From Thiohalobacter sp. (lineage in GTDB: Bacteria > Pseudomonadota > Gammaproteobacteria > DSM-19610), in assembly GCA_027010005.1 (NCBI GenBank), contig JALVCM010000478.1, forward strand, positions 1-7,053: 7,053 bases of DNA, in the 5' to 3' direction. Below the pieces are notes generated by a model. The model was not told the origin of the DNA. It did not search any database and saw only the letters and a list, made by a program, of their open reading frames with translations. Each line of letters opens with the position of its first letter. Position 1 is the first letter of the stretch. Position numbers and translations under genes: made by a program. Shown here piece by piece: positions 1-5,056 of this stretch.

Positions 1-303
1 GCCACGCGCCATGCGGAACAGGGTATCCAGATCAACCTCACCACCAGGGTGTTCAAAACGTGGCGGAACGGCACCCAGCAGGCAGGACATATCCAGCACC
101 TGATCGTACCAGCTGAAATCTCCGACCGGAATCAGATCCAGTCCGGCCTGAGCCTGCAGGGCCCAGTGACGCTCGCGCAATATCCTGCCGGTCTGTAGCA
201 GTTGTTCTCGATCGATTTCCCCTTTCCAGTAGGCTTCGACTGCCCGCTTCAGTTCACGCTGTGCGCCGATACGCGGAAACCCGAGGTTGTGTGTGGTGCT
301 CAT
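1..303 (-). CDS. metE: Cobalamin-independent methionine synthase MetE, N-terminal part (cut by window edge)
   Basis: The enzyme transfers the methyl group of 5-methyltetrahydropteroyltri-glutamate to homocysteine to make methionine in the cytoplasm without vitamin B12. The first 101 codons are visible. The product begins [19 protein letters not shown] and continues with [20 protein letters not shown], then [11 protein letters not shown] and [11 protein letters not shown]. These match from memory the start of E. coli MetE (LGFPRVGLRRELKKA, DLLPVGDFAWYDHVL, DIDTLFRIGRG). The family is about 750 residues, so most of the gene, including the zinc and homocysteine site in the C-terminal half, lies outside the window. 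The ATG at 303 is preceded by a modest purine stretch (CAGGG). The divergent neighbour is metR, the classic arrangement, and the gap between them carries MetR-type boxes. The identification is firm; whether the rest of the gene is intact cannot be seen. Confidence 0.95.
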   Translation of the reverse strand, partial: MSTTHNLGFPRIGAQRELKRAVEAYWKGEIDREQLLQTGRILRERHWALQAQAGLDLIPVGDFSWYDQVLDMSCLLGAVPPRFEHPGGEVDLDTLFRMARG

Positions 304-328
304 AGCCCTGCCCTGTGATTGTTTTGAC

Positions 329-358
329 TTGCACGGCAGTATGGGGAGGGTCTAGTAT
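329..358 (+). promoter_or_regulatory. Candidate metR promoter
   Basis: On the plus strand TTGCAC (329-334) and TAGTAT (353-358) are 18 bases apart, giving a predicted start near 365. An alternative pair, TTTCAA (361-366) and TACTAT (385-390), is also 18 bases apart but would leave almost no leader. Either would place MetR boxes on or just after the promoter. The choice between them is uncertain. Confidence 0.35.
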
Positions 359-366
359 TGTTTCAA
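338..366 (-). promoter_or_regulatory. Predicted sigma-70 promoter of metE
   Basis: Read on the minus strand, TTGAAA (361-366) and CATACT (338-343) are separated by exactly 17 bases. This predicts a transcript start near 331 and a leader of about 28 bases. The -35 hexamer lies inside the proximal MetR-type half-site, as expected for an activator that contacts polymerase. The hexamers are read directly; the start point is inferred. Confidence 0.6.
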
Positions 367-371
367 TTTCA
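359..371. promoter_or_regulatory. Proximal, imperfect MetR-type box over the metE -35
   Basis: TGTTTCAATTTCA matches the MetR pattern TGAA-N5-TTCA at 6 of 8 fixed positions. Its centre (365) is 31 bases, about three helical turns, from the centre of the perfect box at 396, and about 34 bases upstream of the predicted metE start. That suits the weak activation site of a LysR-type regulator. The pattern is known from E. coli and Salmonella; the role here is inferred. Confidence 0.5.
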
Positions 372-388
372 TATTTTTATCTTTTACT

Positions 389-403
389 ATGAATTATATT
401 CAT
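389..403. promoter_or_regulatory. Perfect MetR box (distal site)
   Basis: ATGAATTATATTCAT is a perfect inverted repeat (ATGAAT, 3-base centre, ATTCAT). It contains TGAA-TTATA-TTCA, an exact fit to the published MetR consensus TGAANNNNNTTCA. It is centred about 65 bases upstream of the predicted metE start, the usual place for the high-affinity site of a LysR-type activator. It ends one base before the metR ATG, so bound MetR could also block metR expression, in line with known MetR autorepression. Confidence 0.8.
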
Positions 404-404
404 T

Positions 405-1304
405 ATGTTGCTTGAACTCAGACACCTGCGCAGTCTTGTTGCCATCGATGAAACCGGCAGCCTGGCACGCGCGGCCGAGCGCCTGCACCTGACCCAGTCG
501 GCGCTGTCGCACCAGATCAAGGCACTGGAGCACTACTACGAAACCGCACTGTTCCTGCGCTCGACCAGACCCCTGAAGCTGACACCGGCAGGGCACAAAC
601 TACTGGACCTGGCGCGGCGGGTATTACCGGGCGTCGAACAGACAGAAACCGAACTGAAACGTGTTGCTCAGGGTGAAGCCGGCCGCCTGCACATCTCGAT
701 CGAGTGTCACGCCTGCTTCGAATGGTTGTTGCCGGTTCTGGACCGTTACCGGGAAAGCTGGCCTGAGGTGGAAGTGGACATCCGCATGGGCGTAAGTTTT
801 GACGCTATACCCGCACTGCAGAATGGTATCGTGGACCTGGTCATCAGTTCAGACCCGGTGTCACAAAGTGATCTGCTATTCGAACCATTATTCGACTACC
901 AGGCATTACTGGTGCTGGCACGCGATCACCCCCTGACGGGGAAAAATTATGTCGAAGCCACCGACTTTACCGACCAGACATTGATCACCTACCCCGTCGA
1001 ACGCAAGCGCCTGGACGTCTTTACCCGGCTGCTGCAACCGGCCGGCATCGAACCTGCCGCCGTACGCCAGGCGGAATTGACCGCAATCATCCTGCAACTG
1101 GTCGCCAGCCGGCGCGGGGTGGCAGTGTTACCGGACTGGGTCGTACGTGAACCGGTACAACAACACCGCCTGTCTGTACGCTCACTTGGAGAAAAAGGTA
1201 TGTTCGGTACGCTGTATGCAGCAGTACGCAGCACTGACCGGTCGGCAACTTATATGTTGTCGTTCATTGAACTGGCACGTACAGCAACAACCGGGCCTGT
1301 CTAG
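405..1304 (+). CDS. metR: LysR-type transcriptional activator MetR
   Basis: This is a homocysteine-responsive activator of methionine genes, acting on metE among others. The 299 residues show the LysR plan. An N-terminal winged helix-turn-helix (about 5-65) includes GSLARAAERLHLTQSALSHQ, followed by the linker helix and a periplasmic-binding-protein-like effector domain (about 93-290). The stretch IECHACFEWLLPVL (99-112), then SFDAIPALQNGIVDLVISSD and TYPVERKRLDVFTRLLQPAG, closely track E. coli MetR from memory (IECHSCIQWLTP; LIYPVQRSRLDVW). The family is about 300-317 residues, so this is full length. The ATG at 405 fits the MetR N-terminus, although no clear Shine-Dalgarno precedes it because the MetR box occupies that position. 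It is divergent from metE, which it probably activates, and is probably self-repressed. Its TAG stop overlaps the stop of the opposing HxlR-type gene. Confidence 0.93.
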   Translation: MLLELRHLRSLVAIDETGSLARAAERLHLTQSALSHQIKALEHYYETALFLRSTRPLKLTPAGHKLLDLARRVLPGVEQTETELKRVAQGEAGRLHISIECHACFEWLLPVLDRYRESWPEVEVDIRMGVSFDAIPALQNGIVDLVISSDPVSQSDLLFEPLFDYQALLVLARDHPLTGKNYVEATDFTDQTLITYPVERKRLDVFTRLLQPAGIEPAAVRQAELTAIILQLVASRRGVAVLPDWVVREPVQQHRLSVRSLGEKGMFGTLYAAVRSTDRSATYMLSFIELARTATTGPV

Positions 1305-1714
1305 ATCTTCATCCCCTCACGCACTTCCTGGATAAATGCCGCCCGGTCATTCTCCATCCGGTCGAGCATGGCTTTCGGGGTAGCAGTGTCCGCATCGTAC
1401 TTCGCACTCCAGAGCACCATTTCCATCAGCAAGGGCGTAAGGTCAAAGCCCTTGTCGGTGAGACTGTATAACACCCGGCGCCTGTTTTCCGGGTCACGGG
1501 TCTTTTCGATAATACCCTCGGCTTCGAGACGCTTCAGGCGATCCGCCAGCACATTGGTAGCGATCCCTTCATCGGATTCAAGGAACTCGCCATAGGTCCT
1601 TTTGCCGTGGAACATCAGGTCACGCACGATGAGCAGGCTCCACTTGTCCCCCAGTTGATCCAGGGCAAAGGTCACCGGGCATTTTGATCGCCGTTTTTTC
1701 TCGTCACACACCAT
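1301..1714 (-). CDS. HxlR (DUF24) family winged-helix transcriptional regulator
   Basis: This small DNA-binding regulator has 137 residues, a normal length for the family. The characteristic opening is present: KCPVTFALDQLGDKWSLLIV (11-30), then RDLMFHGKRTYGEF, a recognition-helix region TNVLADRLKRLEAEGII (53-69), and the wing RRRVLYSLTDKG (78-89). Cys12, in the CPV motif, sits where many HxlR/YodB-type regulators carry a redox or electrophile-sensing cysteine; Cys3 is an additional nearby thiol. The ATG at 1714 has AAGGT about 9 bases upstream. The gene is divergent from a glutathione S-transferase gene across a 97-base gap with a palindrome over both promoters, so local autoregulation and control of the transferase are likely. 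The family assignment is secure. The signal is inferred from context and could be quinones, aldehydes or other electrophiles. Confidence 0.9.
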   Translation of the reverse strand: MVCDEKKRRSKCPVTFALDQLGDKWSLLIVRDLMFHGKRTYGEFLESDEGIATNVLADRLKRLEAEGIIEKTRDPENRRRVLYSLTDKGFDLTPLLMEMVLWSAKYDADTATPKAMLDRMENDRAAFIQEVREGMKI

Positions 1715-1734
1715 TATTCATACCTTCAAATTAA

Positions 1735-1753
1735 TACTTGCATTATACAAGTA
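1735..1753. promoter_or_regulatory. Palindromic operator candidate between the HxlR gene and the GST gene
   Basis: TACTTGCATTATACAAGTA is an inverted repeat with 6-base outer arms (TACTTG/CAAGTA) and one mismatched pair inside. The TACT...AGTA form recalls operators described for YodB/CatR-type members of the HxlR family (from memory). It covers the -10 of the regulator gene and the -35 and start of the spacer of the transferase promoter, so a bound dimer could shut both. The palindrome is seen directly; the binding protein is inferred. Confidence 0.6.
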
Positions 1754-1765
1754 ATAGCCTATACT
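1738..1765 (+). promoter_or_regulatory. Predicted promoter of the GST gene
   Basis: TTGCAT (1738-1743) and TATACT (1760-1765) are separated by 16 bases, giving a predicted start near 1772 and a leader of about 40 bases. The -35 and part of the spacer lie within the palindromic operator. Confidence 0.5.
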
Positions 1766-1769
1766 TCGA
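1742..1769 (-). promoter_or_regulatory. Predicted promoter of the HxlR-type regulator gene
   Basis: On the minus strand a perfect TATAAT lies at 1742-1747, in the centre of the palindromic operator. The best -35 candidate is weak: TCGAAG at 1764-1769 with a 16-base spacer. The predicted start is near 1735, leaving a leader of about 20 bases. Confidence 0.45.
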
Positions 1770-1772
1770 CTA

Positions 1773-1787
1773 CTTGCTTTTCGCAAG
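1773..1787. repeat. Small inverted repeat in the GST leader
   Basis: CTTGC (1773-1777) and GCAAG (1783-1787) form a perfect 5-bp stem with a TTTTC loop. It starts at about the predicted 5' end of the transferase transcript. The half-site ACTTG recurs here (1772-1776) as in the main operator (1736-1740), 36 bases away, so it may be a second weak operator or a 5' stem on the mRNA. Neither role is shown. Confidence 0.4.
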
Positions 1788-1796
1788 CTTTTAACC

Positions 1797-1804
1797 AGGG
1801 AGGA
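1797..1804 (+). promoter_or_regulatory. Strong ribosome binding site of the GST gene
   Basis: AGGGAGGA ends 7 bases before the ATG at 1812, a near-ideal Shine-Dalgarno. It fixes the start of the transferase and implies efficient translation once the promoter is open. Confidence 0.8.
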
Positions 1805-1811
1805 AAACCCG

Positions 1812-2465
1812 ATGAAACTATACGTCGTTGCAGGATCCGGAAACTGCCGCAAGGTACAGGCCACGCTCAACAATCTCAATATTACCGCAGATATCGAATA
1901 CCTGGGTCTGGTGGAGGGCGACCTGGCAGAACCCGGATTCATTGCCATGAACCCGAACGGGCGTGTTCCGGTACTTGTTGATGGTGATTTCACACTGTGG
2001 GAATCCAACGCCATTATGCAGTACCTGGCCGACAAGGTGCCCGACAACACCCTCTTCTCGCAGGATCCACACACCCGCGCGGACATTATCCGCTGGCAGT
2101 GCTGGGAACTGGCACACTTCAATAACGCACTGGCGACGATTGCCTCAGAGACAGTCTTCAAGCCAACATTTTTCCAGAAACAGCCAGACCAGGCTGTTGT
2201 CGATGCTGCCGCAGAATCATTAAATACCTTTTCACGCACACTGGAAGATCACCTGTCCGATCGTGACTATGTCGTCGGTGACAGTATTACTCTGGCAGAT
2301 TATTCCATTGTCAATATTGAAGGCTTCAAGGACATGATTCCCTTTGACTGGTCCGGCTACCCGCGGGTAAACGCTTACTTTGACCGCTTGAGGAACGATC
2401 CGCACTGGGCAAATACCGCGCCTGAAAGTATCGATGCCATAGGACGCCGGCCAAACGCTGCCTAG
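1812..2465 (+). CDS. Glutathione S-transferase family protein
   Basis: This soluble cytoplasmic enzyme of 217 residues is expected to conjugate or reduce electrophilic compounds with glutathione. The thioredoxin-like N-terminal domain (about 1-75) has the opening MKLYVVAGSGNCRKV, where Ser9 and Cys12 are the candidate thiolate-stabilising residues. The NPNGRVPVL segment follows, with the cis-proline Pro53. ESNAIMQYL carries Glu64-Ser65, which bind the gamma-glutamyl end of glutathione. The all-helical C-terminal domain (about 88-205) contains YVVGDSITLADYS with Asp163 in the conserved N-capping box. Length is normal for bacterial cytosolic GSTs. A strong Shine-Dalgarno supports the start. The class cannot be fixed by eye and the substrate is unknown. 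The divergent HxlR-type gene and shared operator suggest induction by reactive chemicals. A strong hairpin lies 13 bases after the stop. Confidence 0.92.
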   Translation: MKLYVVAGSGNCRKVQATLNNLNITADIEYLGLVEGDLAEPGFIAMNPNGRVPVLVDGDFTLWESNAIMQYLADKVPDNTLFSQDPHTRADIIRWQCWELAHFNNALATIASETVFKPTFFQKQPDQAVVDAAAESLNTFSRTLEDHLSDRDYVVGDSITLADYSIVNIEGFKDMIPFDWSGYPRVNAYFDRLRNDPHWANTAPESIDAIGRRPNAA

Positions 2466-2478
2466 GCAAGTACGCACA

Positions 2479-2512
2479 AGGGACCAGAGTACAGTCCTGT
2501 GCTCTGGTCCCT
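2479..2512. terminator. Strong hairpin after the GST gene; terminator-like and related to the 3197-3260 repeat
   Basis: AGGGACCAGAG (2479-2489) pairs perfectly with CTCTGGTCCCT (2502-2512). TACA/TGTG extends the stem with one G-U pair, giving 15 bp around a GTCC loop. No immediate U tract follows; TTTT comes about 10 bases later, so intrinsic termination is plausible but not classic. The left arm, CAAGGGACCAGAGTAC (2477-2492), matches the arm of the large palindrome at 3203-3218 in 14 of 16 bases. This suggests it belongs to the same repeat family. Confidence 0.65.
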
Positions 2513-2555
2513 GCCTGAATCTGTTTTGCCGGGGTGCCAGAACATACAAGCCGGG

Positions 2556-2561
2556 TATAAT
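2556..2561 (+). promoter_or_regulatory. Perfect -10 box just before the DnaJ-related gene
   Basis: TATAAT ends 6 bases before the ATG at 2568. No good -35 lies 16-18 bases upstream. If used, transcription would start at about the A of the start codon and give a leaderless mRNA. A chance match is possible. Confidence 0.35.
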
Positions 2562-2567
2562 GCGGCA

Positions 2568-3149
2568 ATGCCAGCCAGTCACGCCAGATTACCCGATATC
2601 TTTTTCACTGCAATCGAGCAGGAACTCGATGCCCACCCGGCCGGGATTCGGGAGCACGACCTGATTCATGCATTGAAGTCGCGAGGTTTTTTTGACTTCC
2701 TCCCCCCGCCTCCTGCCGAACCGGTACACCTGTTCCGCGCCCACTTTCTGCTCTTCAATGCCCTTTACACGCTCAGGGACAGGCTGGCGGAATCAAAACA
2801 GGGCCTGCTGGAAATCGGCCCACTGAGTATCCGTTACCTGCCGTGGTCAGCAGGCGATGTTGCGCTGACGACACCGGACCTGCTACGCAGTTACTACCTG
2901 GACTGGAACAATCTCGACGATACAACGGAAGACGATATCAGCAGGCTGATTGATTCATTCTGGAAACAGCTTGGCAAGTTCGATACCCGTAGCGAGGCAC
3001 TTGCCGAACTGGGCCTGGAAGACCCGGTGGATGATGACACCATCAAGCTGGCCTGGCGGCGCCTTGCCATGGAACACCACCCTGACCGGGGTGGAGACAC
3101 AGACCGCCTGCAAATGATCAACGCGGCGATTGATTGTTTAATGAAATAA
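2568..3149 (+). CDS. DnaJ-related protein with C-terminal J domain
   Basis: This protein of 193 residues has the plan of the gammaproteobacterial DnaJ-related family. An N-terminal domain (about 1-120) includes FLPPPPAEPVHLFRAHFLLF and the later segment SIRYLPW. A J domain sits at the extreme C-terminus (about 140-193) with the HPD tripeptide at 171-173 in MEHHPDRGGD. HPD is the motif that stimulates Hsp70 ATPase, so a DnaK partner is expected. The usual G/F and zinc-finger regions of DnaJ are absent, and the J domain ends soon after helix III, as in this family. The start is uncertain. The ATG at 2568 fits the family but has no Shine-Dalgarno; an upstream GTG at 2499 lies inside the hairpin arm and is unlikely. 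The gene has its own strand block, separated from the GST gene by the hairpin and from the opposing ABC genes by the composite repeat. Its client is unknown. Confidence 0.85.
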   Translation: MPASHARLPDIFFTAIEQELDAHPAGIREHDLIHALKSRGFFDFLPPPPAEPVHLFRAHFLLFNALYTLRDRLAESKQGLLEIGPLSIRYLPWSAGDVALTTPDLLRSYYLDWNNLDDTTEDDISRLIDSFWKQLGKFDTRSEALAELGLEDPVDDDTIKLAWRRLAMEHHPDRGGDTDRLQMINAAIDCLMK

Positions 3150-3161
3150 CGTCCGGGATCA

Positions 3162-3191
3162 CCCGTCATTGTGAGCACAGCGCGGCAATCT
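3162..3191 (+). repeat. Outer extragenic repeat, left copy
   Basis: This 30-base unit starts CCCGTCATTGTGAGCACAGC and ends GCGGCAATCT. Internally ATTG and CAAT can pair, so it is itself weakly palindromic. It resembles the widespread GTCATTGCGAGC...GCGGCAATCT extragenic repeat seen in many bacterial genomes (from memory). The inverted partner is at 3284-3313. Confidence 0.65.
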
Positions 3192-3196
3192 ATTTG

Positions 3197-3260
3197 TATT
3201 TTCAAGGGGTCAGAGTACTTGATATTCAGGAATATCAAGTACTCTGACCCCTTGAAAATA
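3197..3260. repeat. Perfect 64-base palindrome (31-bp stem, 2-base loop), REP/RAYT-type repeat candidate
   Basis: Positions 3197-3226 are the exact reverse complement of 3231-3260, and C3227/G3230 add a further pair, leaving the loop AG. The arm carries GGGGTCAGAGTACTTGATAT. From memory, words of the type GGGGTCAGAGTAC are common in extragenic repeats associated with REP-associated tyrosine transposases (RAYT, IS200/IS605-related). No transposase is in the window, so this would be a non-autonomous copy. No U tract follows on either strand, so it is not a classic terminator. Confidence 0.75.
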
Positions 3261-3283
3261 AAAGTCTGGCACCAAACTCAAAC

Positions 3284-3313
3284 AGATTGCCGCGCTGCGC
3301 TCGCAATGACGGG
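3284..3313 (-). repeat. Outer extragenic repeat, right copy (inverted)
   Basis: The reverse complement starts CCCGTCATTGCGAGCGCAGC and matches the left copy (3162-3191) at 28 of 30 positions. The differences are T3172 opposite G3303 and A3177 opposite C3298. The right copy is nearer the remembered consensus of this repeat type, so the left copy probably carries the changes. Confidence 0.65.
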
Positions 3314-3333
3314 AATTTTTGAATGACCCGCTT

Positions 3334-4095
3334 TTACTGTTTCAATCGATAACCCGTTTTGAACATCCAGCCAATAACCAGCAGGCAGATGGCAAGGAAC
3401 GCCAGTACCATAAACAGGCTCAGCCCGACACTGACATCCGAGACTTCAAAAAAACTCCAGCGAAACCCGCTGATCAGGTATACGACCGGGTTGAACAACG
3501 TGACCGTCTGCCAGGCCGGCGGCAGCATACTCACCGAGTAAAAACTGCCACCGAGAAACACCAGCGGTGTAATTACCAGCAATGGAATCAGCTGGAGTTT
3601 CTCGAAGTTATCCGCCCACAGGCCGATGATGAACCCGAACAGGCTGAAGGAAATACAGGTCAGCACCAGGAAACCTGCCATCCACACCGGGTGGGCAATT
3701 TCCAGTGGCACAAAAAACCCGGCGGTCACCAGGATGATCAAACCAATAATCAGGGACTTGGTCGCTGCCGCGCCCACATAACCGATCAGGATCTCGATAA
3801 AGGAAATCGGTGCAGACAGGACTTCATAGATGGTGCCGGTGAATCGGGGAAAGAAAATACCAAACGAGGCATTGGTAATACTGTGCGTCAACAGCGCCAG
3901 CATGATCAGCCCGGGTACGATGAATGCCCCGTAAGGGACACCATCGACCTGCTGGATGCGGGAACCGATCGCGGAGCCGAATACCACAAAATAGAGCGAA
4001 GTGGACAGTACCGGGGAAACAAAACTCTGCAACAGCGTTTCCCAGGCGCGCAGCATTTCGTACTTGTAGATTACCCGGATGGCCTGTGTATTCAT
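3334..4095 (-). CDS. ABC-2 type transporter permease, YadH-like
   Basis: This inner-membrane permease of 253 residues partners the adjacent ATPase. About six hydrophobic helices are visible: roughly 24-42, 57-78, 103-128, 138-160, 168-184 and 224-245. The family signatures are present: [15 protein letters not shown] (33-47), FIVPGLIML (58-66), [20 protein letters not shown] (177-196) and [14 protein letters not shown] (202-215). These align well from memory with E. coli YadH (256 residues). It begins in an ATGA overlap with the ATPase stop, a mark of translational coupling. An AGGG lies about 7 bases before the start. ABC-2 permeases of this type are exporters, but the substrate of the YadGH group is unknown to me, so none is assigned. 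Downstream lies the composite repeat, which may end the transcript. Confidence 0.92.
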   Translation of the reverse strand: MNTQAIRVIYKYEMLRAWETLLQSFVSPVLSTSLYFVVFGSAIGSRIQQVDGVPYGAFIVPGLIMLALLTHSITNASFGIFFPRFTGTIYEVLSAPISFIEILIGYVGAAATKSLIIGLIILVTAGFFVPLEIAHPVWMAGFLVLTCISFSLFGFIIGLWADNFEKLQLIPLLVITPLVFLGGSFYSVSMLPPAWQTVTLFNPVVYLISGFRWSFFEVSDVSVGLSLFMVLAFLAICLLVIGWMFKTGYRLKQ

Positions 4096-5018
4096 GCGTC
4101 TGCCCTGACCAGGCTGACAAAGATGTCTTCCAGACTGCTCTGTGTGGTTTGCAGGTCTTTTACAACCAGGCCTGTCTCAGTGATGGCCTGCAACAGACCG
4201 TTGATTCCTGTGTCCTCAATGTGAGGATCGTAGGTATAGACAAGTTGCCTGCCATCAGGCAATTTTTCCAGCCTCCAGTCATCCAGTCGTTCGGGCACCT
4301 TGTCCACGGGCGTTTCCAGTTCGATAATCAGTTGCCGTTTACCCAGCTTGTGCATCAGGGCCTGCTTGTCATCGAGCAAGAGCAGTTCGCCGTTATTGAT
4401 CACACCGACACGGTCTGCAATGGCCTCGGCCTCTTCAATATAATGGGTGGTCAGGATAATCGTGACCCCGGACTGGCGCAGGCGTTCGACCAGTGCCCAC
4501 ATATCCTTGCGCAGCTCGACATCCACCCCTGCCGTGGGTTCATCGAGGAACAGTACCGTGGGTTCATGCGACAGGGCCTTGCCGATCAGCACGCGCCGTT
4601 TCATACCCCCCGATAACGACATGAGGACACTGTCCTTCTTGTCCCACAGTGACAGGTCCCTGAGCAACTGTTCCAGGTAAGCGGGATCGGGCTTCTTGCC
4701 AAACAGACCACGACTGAAGCTCAGCGTATTCCATACTGTCTCAAAAGCCCCCAGGGTCAGTTCCTGCGGCACCAGGCCGATCATGCTGCGTGTGACACGA
4801 TAGCCCTTGCCGATATCATGCCCGCCAACCGTGACCGAACCGGCACTGGCATTCACAATGCCGCAGATAATCGAGATCAGCGTGGTCTTCCCCGCACCGT
4901 TGGGACCGAGCAGTGCCAGTATCTCACCAGGGGCAATATCCAGACTGACATCTTTAAGTGCCTGGTGACCGCTGGCATAGGTCTTGGACAGGTTTGAGAC
5001 AGATATGACGGGTTGCAT
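4092..5018 (-). CDS. ABC transporter ATP-binding protein, YadG-like
   Basis: This cytoplasmic ATPase of 308 residues powers the adjacent permease. The motifs are complete: Walker [10 protein letters not shown] (38-46), Q-loop Gln85 in GLVPQE, signature LSGGMKRR (135-142), Walker B VLFLDE (155-160), D-loop AGVD (163-166) and switch His192 in [10 protein letters not shown]. The stretch [14 protein letters not shown] and the roughly 100-residue C-terminal extension match the E. coli YadG type (308 residues, from memory). Nothing suggests inactivation. AGGA lies 5 bases before the ATG at 5018. The preceding GMC oxidoreductase gene ends only 38 bases upstream with no hairpin between, so co-transcription is likely. 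The link between the exporter and the oxidoreductase is positional only. Confidence 0.95.
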   Translation of the reverse strand: MQPVISVSNLSKTYASGHQALKDVSLDIAPGEILALLGPNGAGKTTLISIICGIVNASAGSVTVGGHDIGKGYRVTRSMIGLVPQELTLGAFETVWNTLSFSRGLFGKKPDPAYLEQLLRDLSLWDKKDSVLMSLSGGMKRRVLIGKALSHEPTVLFLDEPTAGVDVELRKDMWALVERLRQSGVTIILTTHYIEEAEAIADRVGVINNGELLLLDDKQALMHKLGKRQLIIELETPVDKVPERLDDWRLEKLPDGRQLVYTYDPHIEDTGINGLLQAITETGLVVKDLQTTQSSLEDIFVSLVRADA

Positions 5019-5056
5019 GCAGTTCCTGTGGAGGCGAAGTGGCGACGGATACCCCG

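Larger units (their letters stand above)
3162..3313. repeat. 152-base composite nested inverted repeat
   Basis: The outer arms 3162-3196 and 3279-3313 are complementary at 32 of 35 positions (one of the three exceptions is a T-G wobble). They directly enclose, on the left side, a perfect inner palindrome (3197-3260). On the right side an unpaired 18-base stretch (3261-3278) intervenes. The whole could fold into one stem of about 66 bp with a 2-base loop and a single one-sided bulge. It fills the convergent gap between the DnaJ-related gene and the ABC permease gene, and TTTTT follows at 3316-3320. It contains no credible ORF. It is probably a compound of two mobile repeat families and may also end or stabilise transcripts. 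Confidence 0.85.

Noticed and set aside
304..331. Riboswitch (SAM or cobalamin) upstream of metE
   Set aside because: The predicted leader is only about 28 bases, too short for either class, and MetR boxes already explain regulation.
2499..2567. Upstream GTG extension of the DnaJ-related gene
   Set aside because: The GTG lies inside the right arm of a strong hairpin, has no ribosome site, and the added residues do not resemble the family N-terminus.
3197..3260. Classic intrinsic terminator
   Set aside because: The stem is strong, but neither strand has a U tract directly after it; AAAATAAAAG follows on the plus strand. A T run occurs only after the outer arm at 3316-3320.
3162..3313. CRISPR array
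   Set aside because: The repeats are inverted and nested, only two copies of the outer unit exist, and there are no regular spacers or cas genes.
3319..4224. Long plus-strand open frame of about 301 codons opposite the ABC permease
   Set aside because: The product is a polar, Q/H/D-rich string with no recognisable domain. It lies fully antisense to a permease and ATPase end with clear family motifs, so it is a shadow of their codon use.
3924..4616. Plus-strand open frame of about 230 codons opposite the ABC ATPase
   Set aside because: It overlaps an intact ATPase with all motifs, and no family resemblance or ribosome site supports it.
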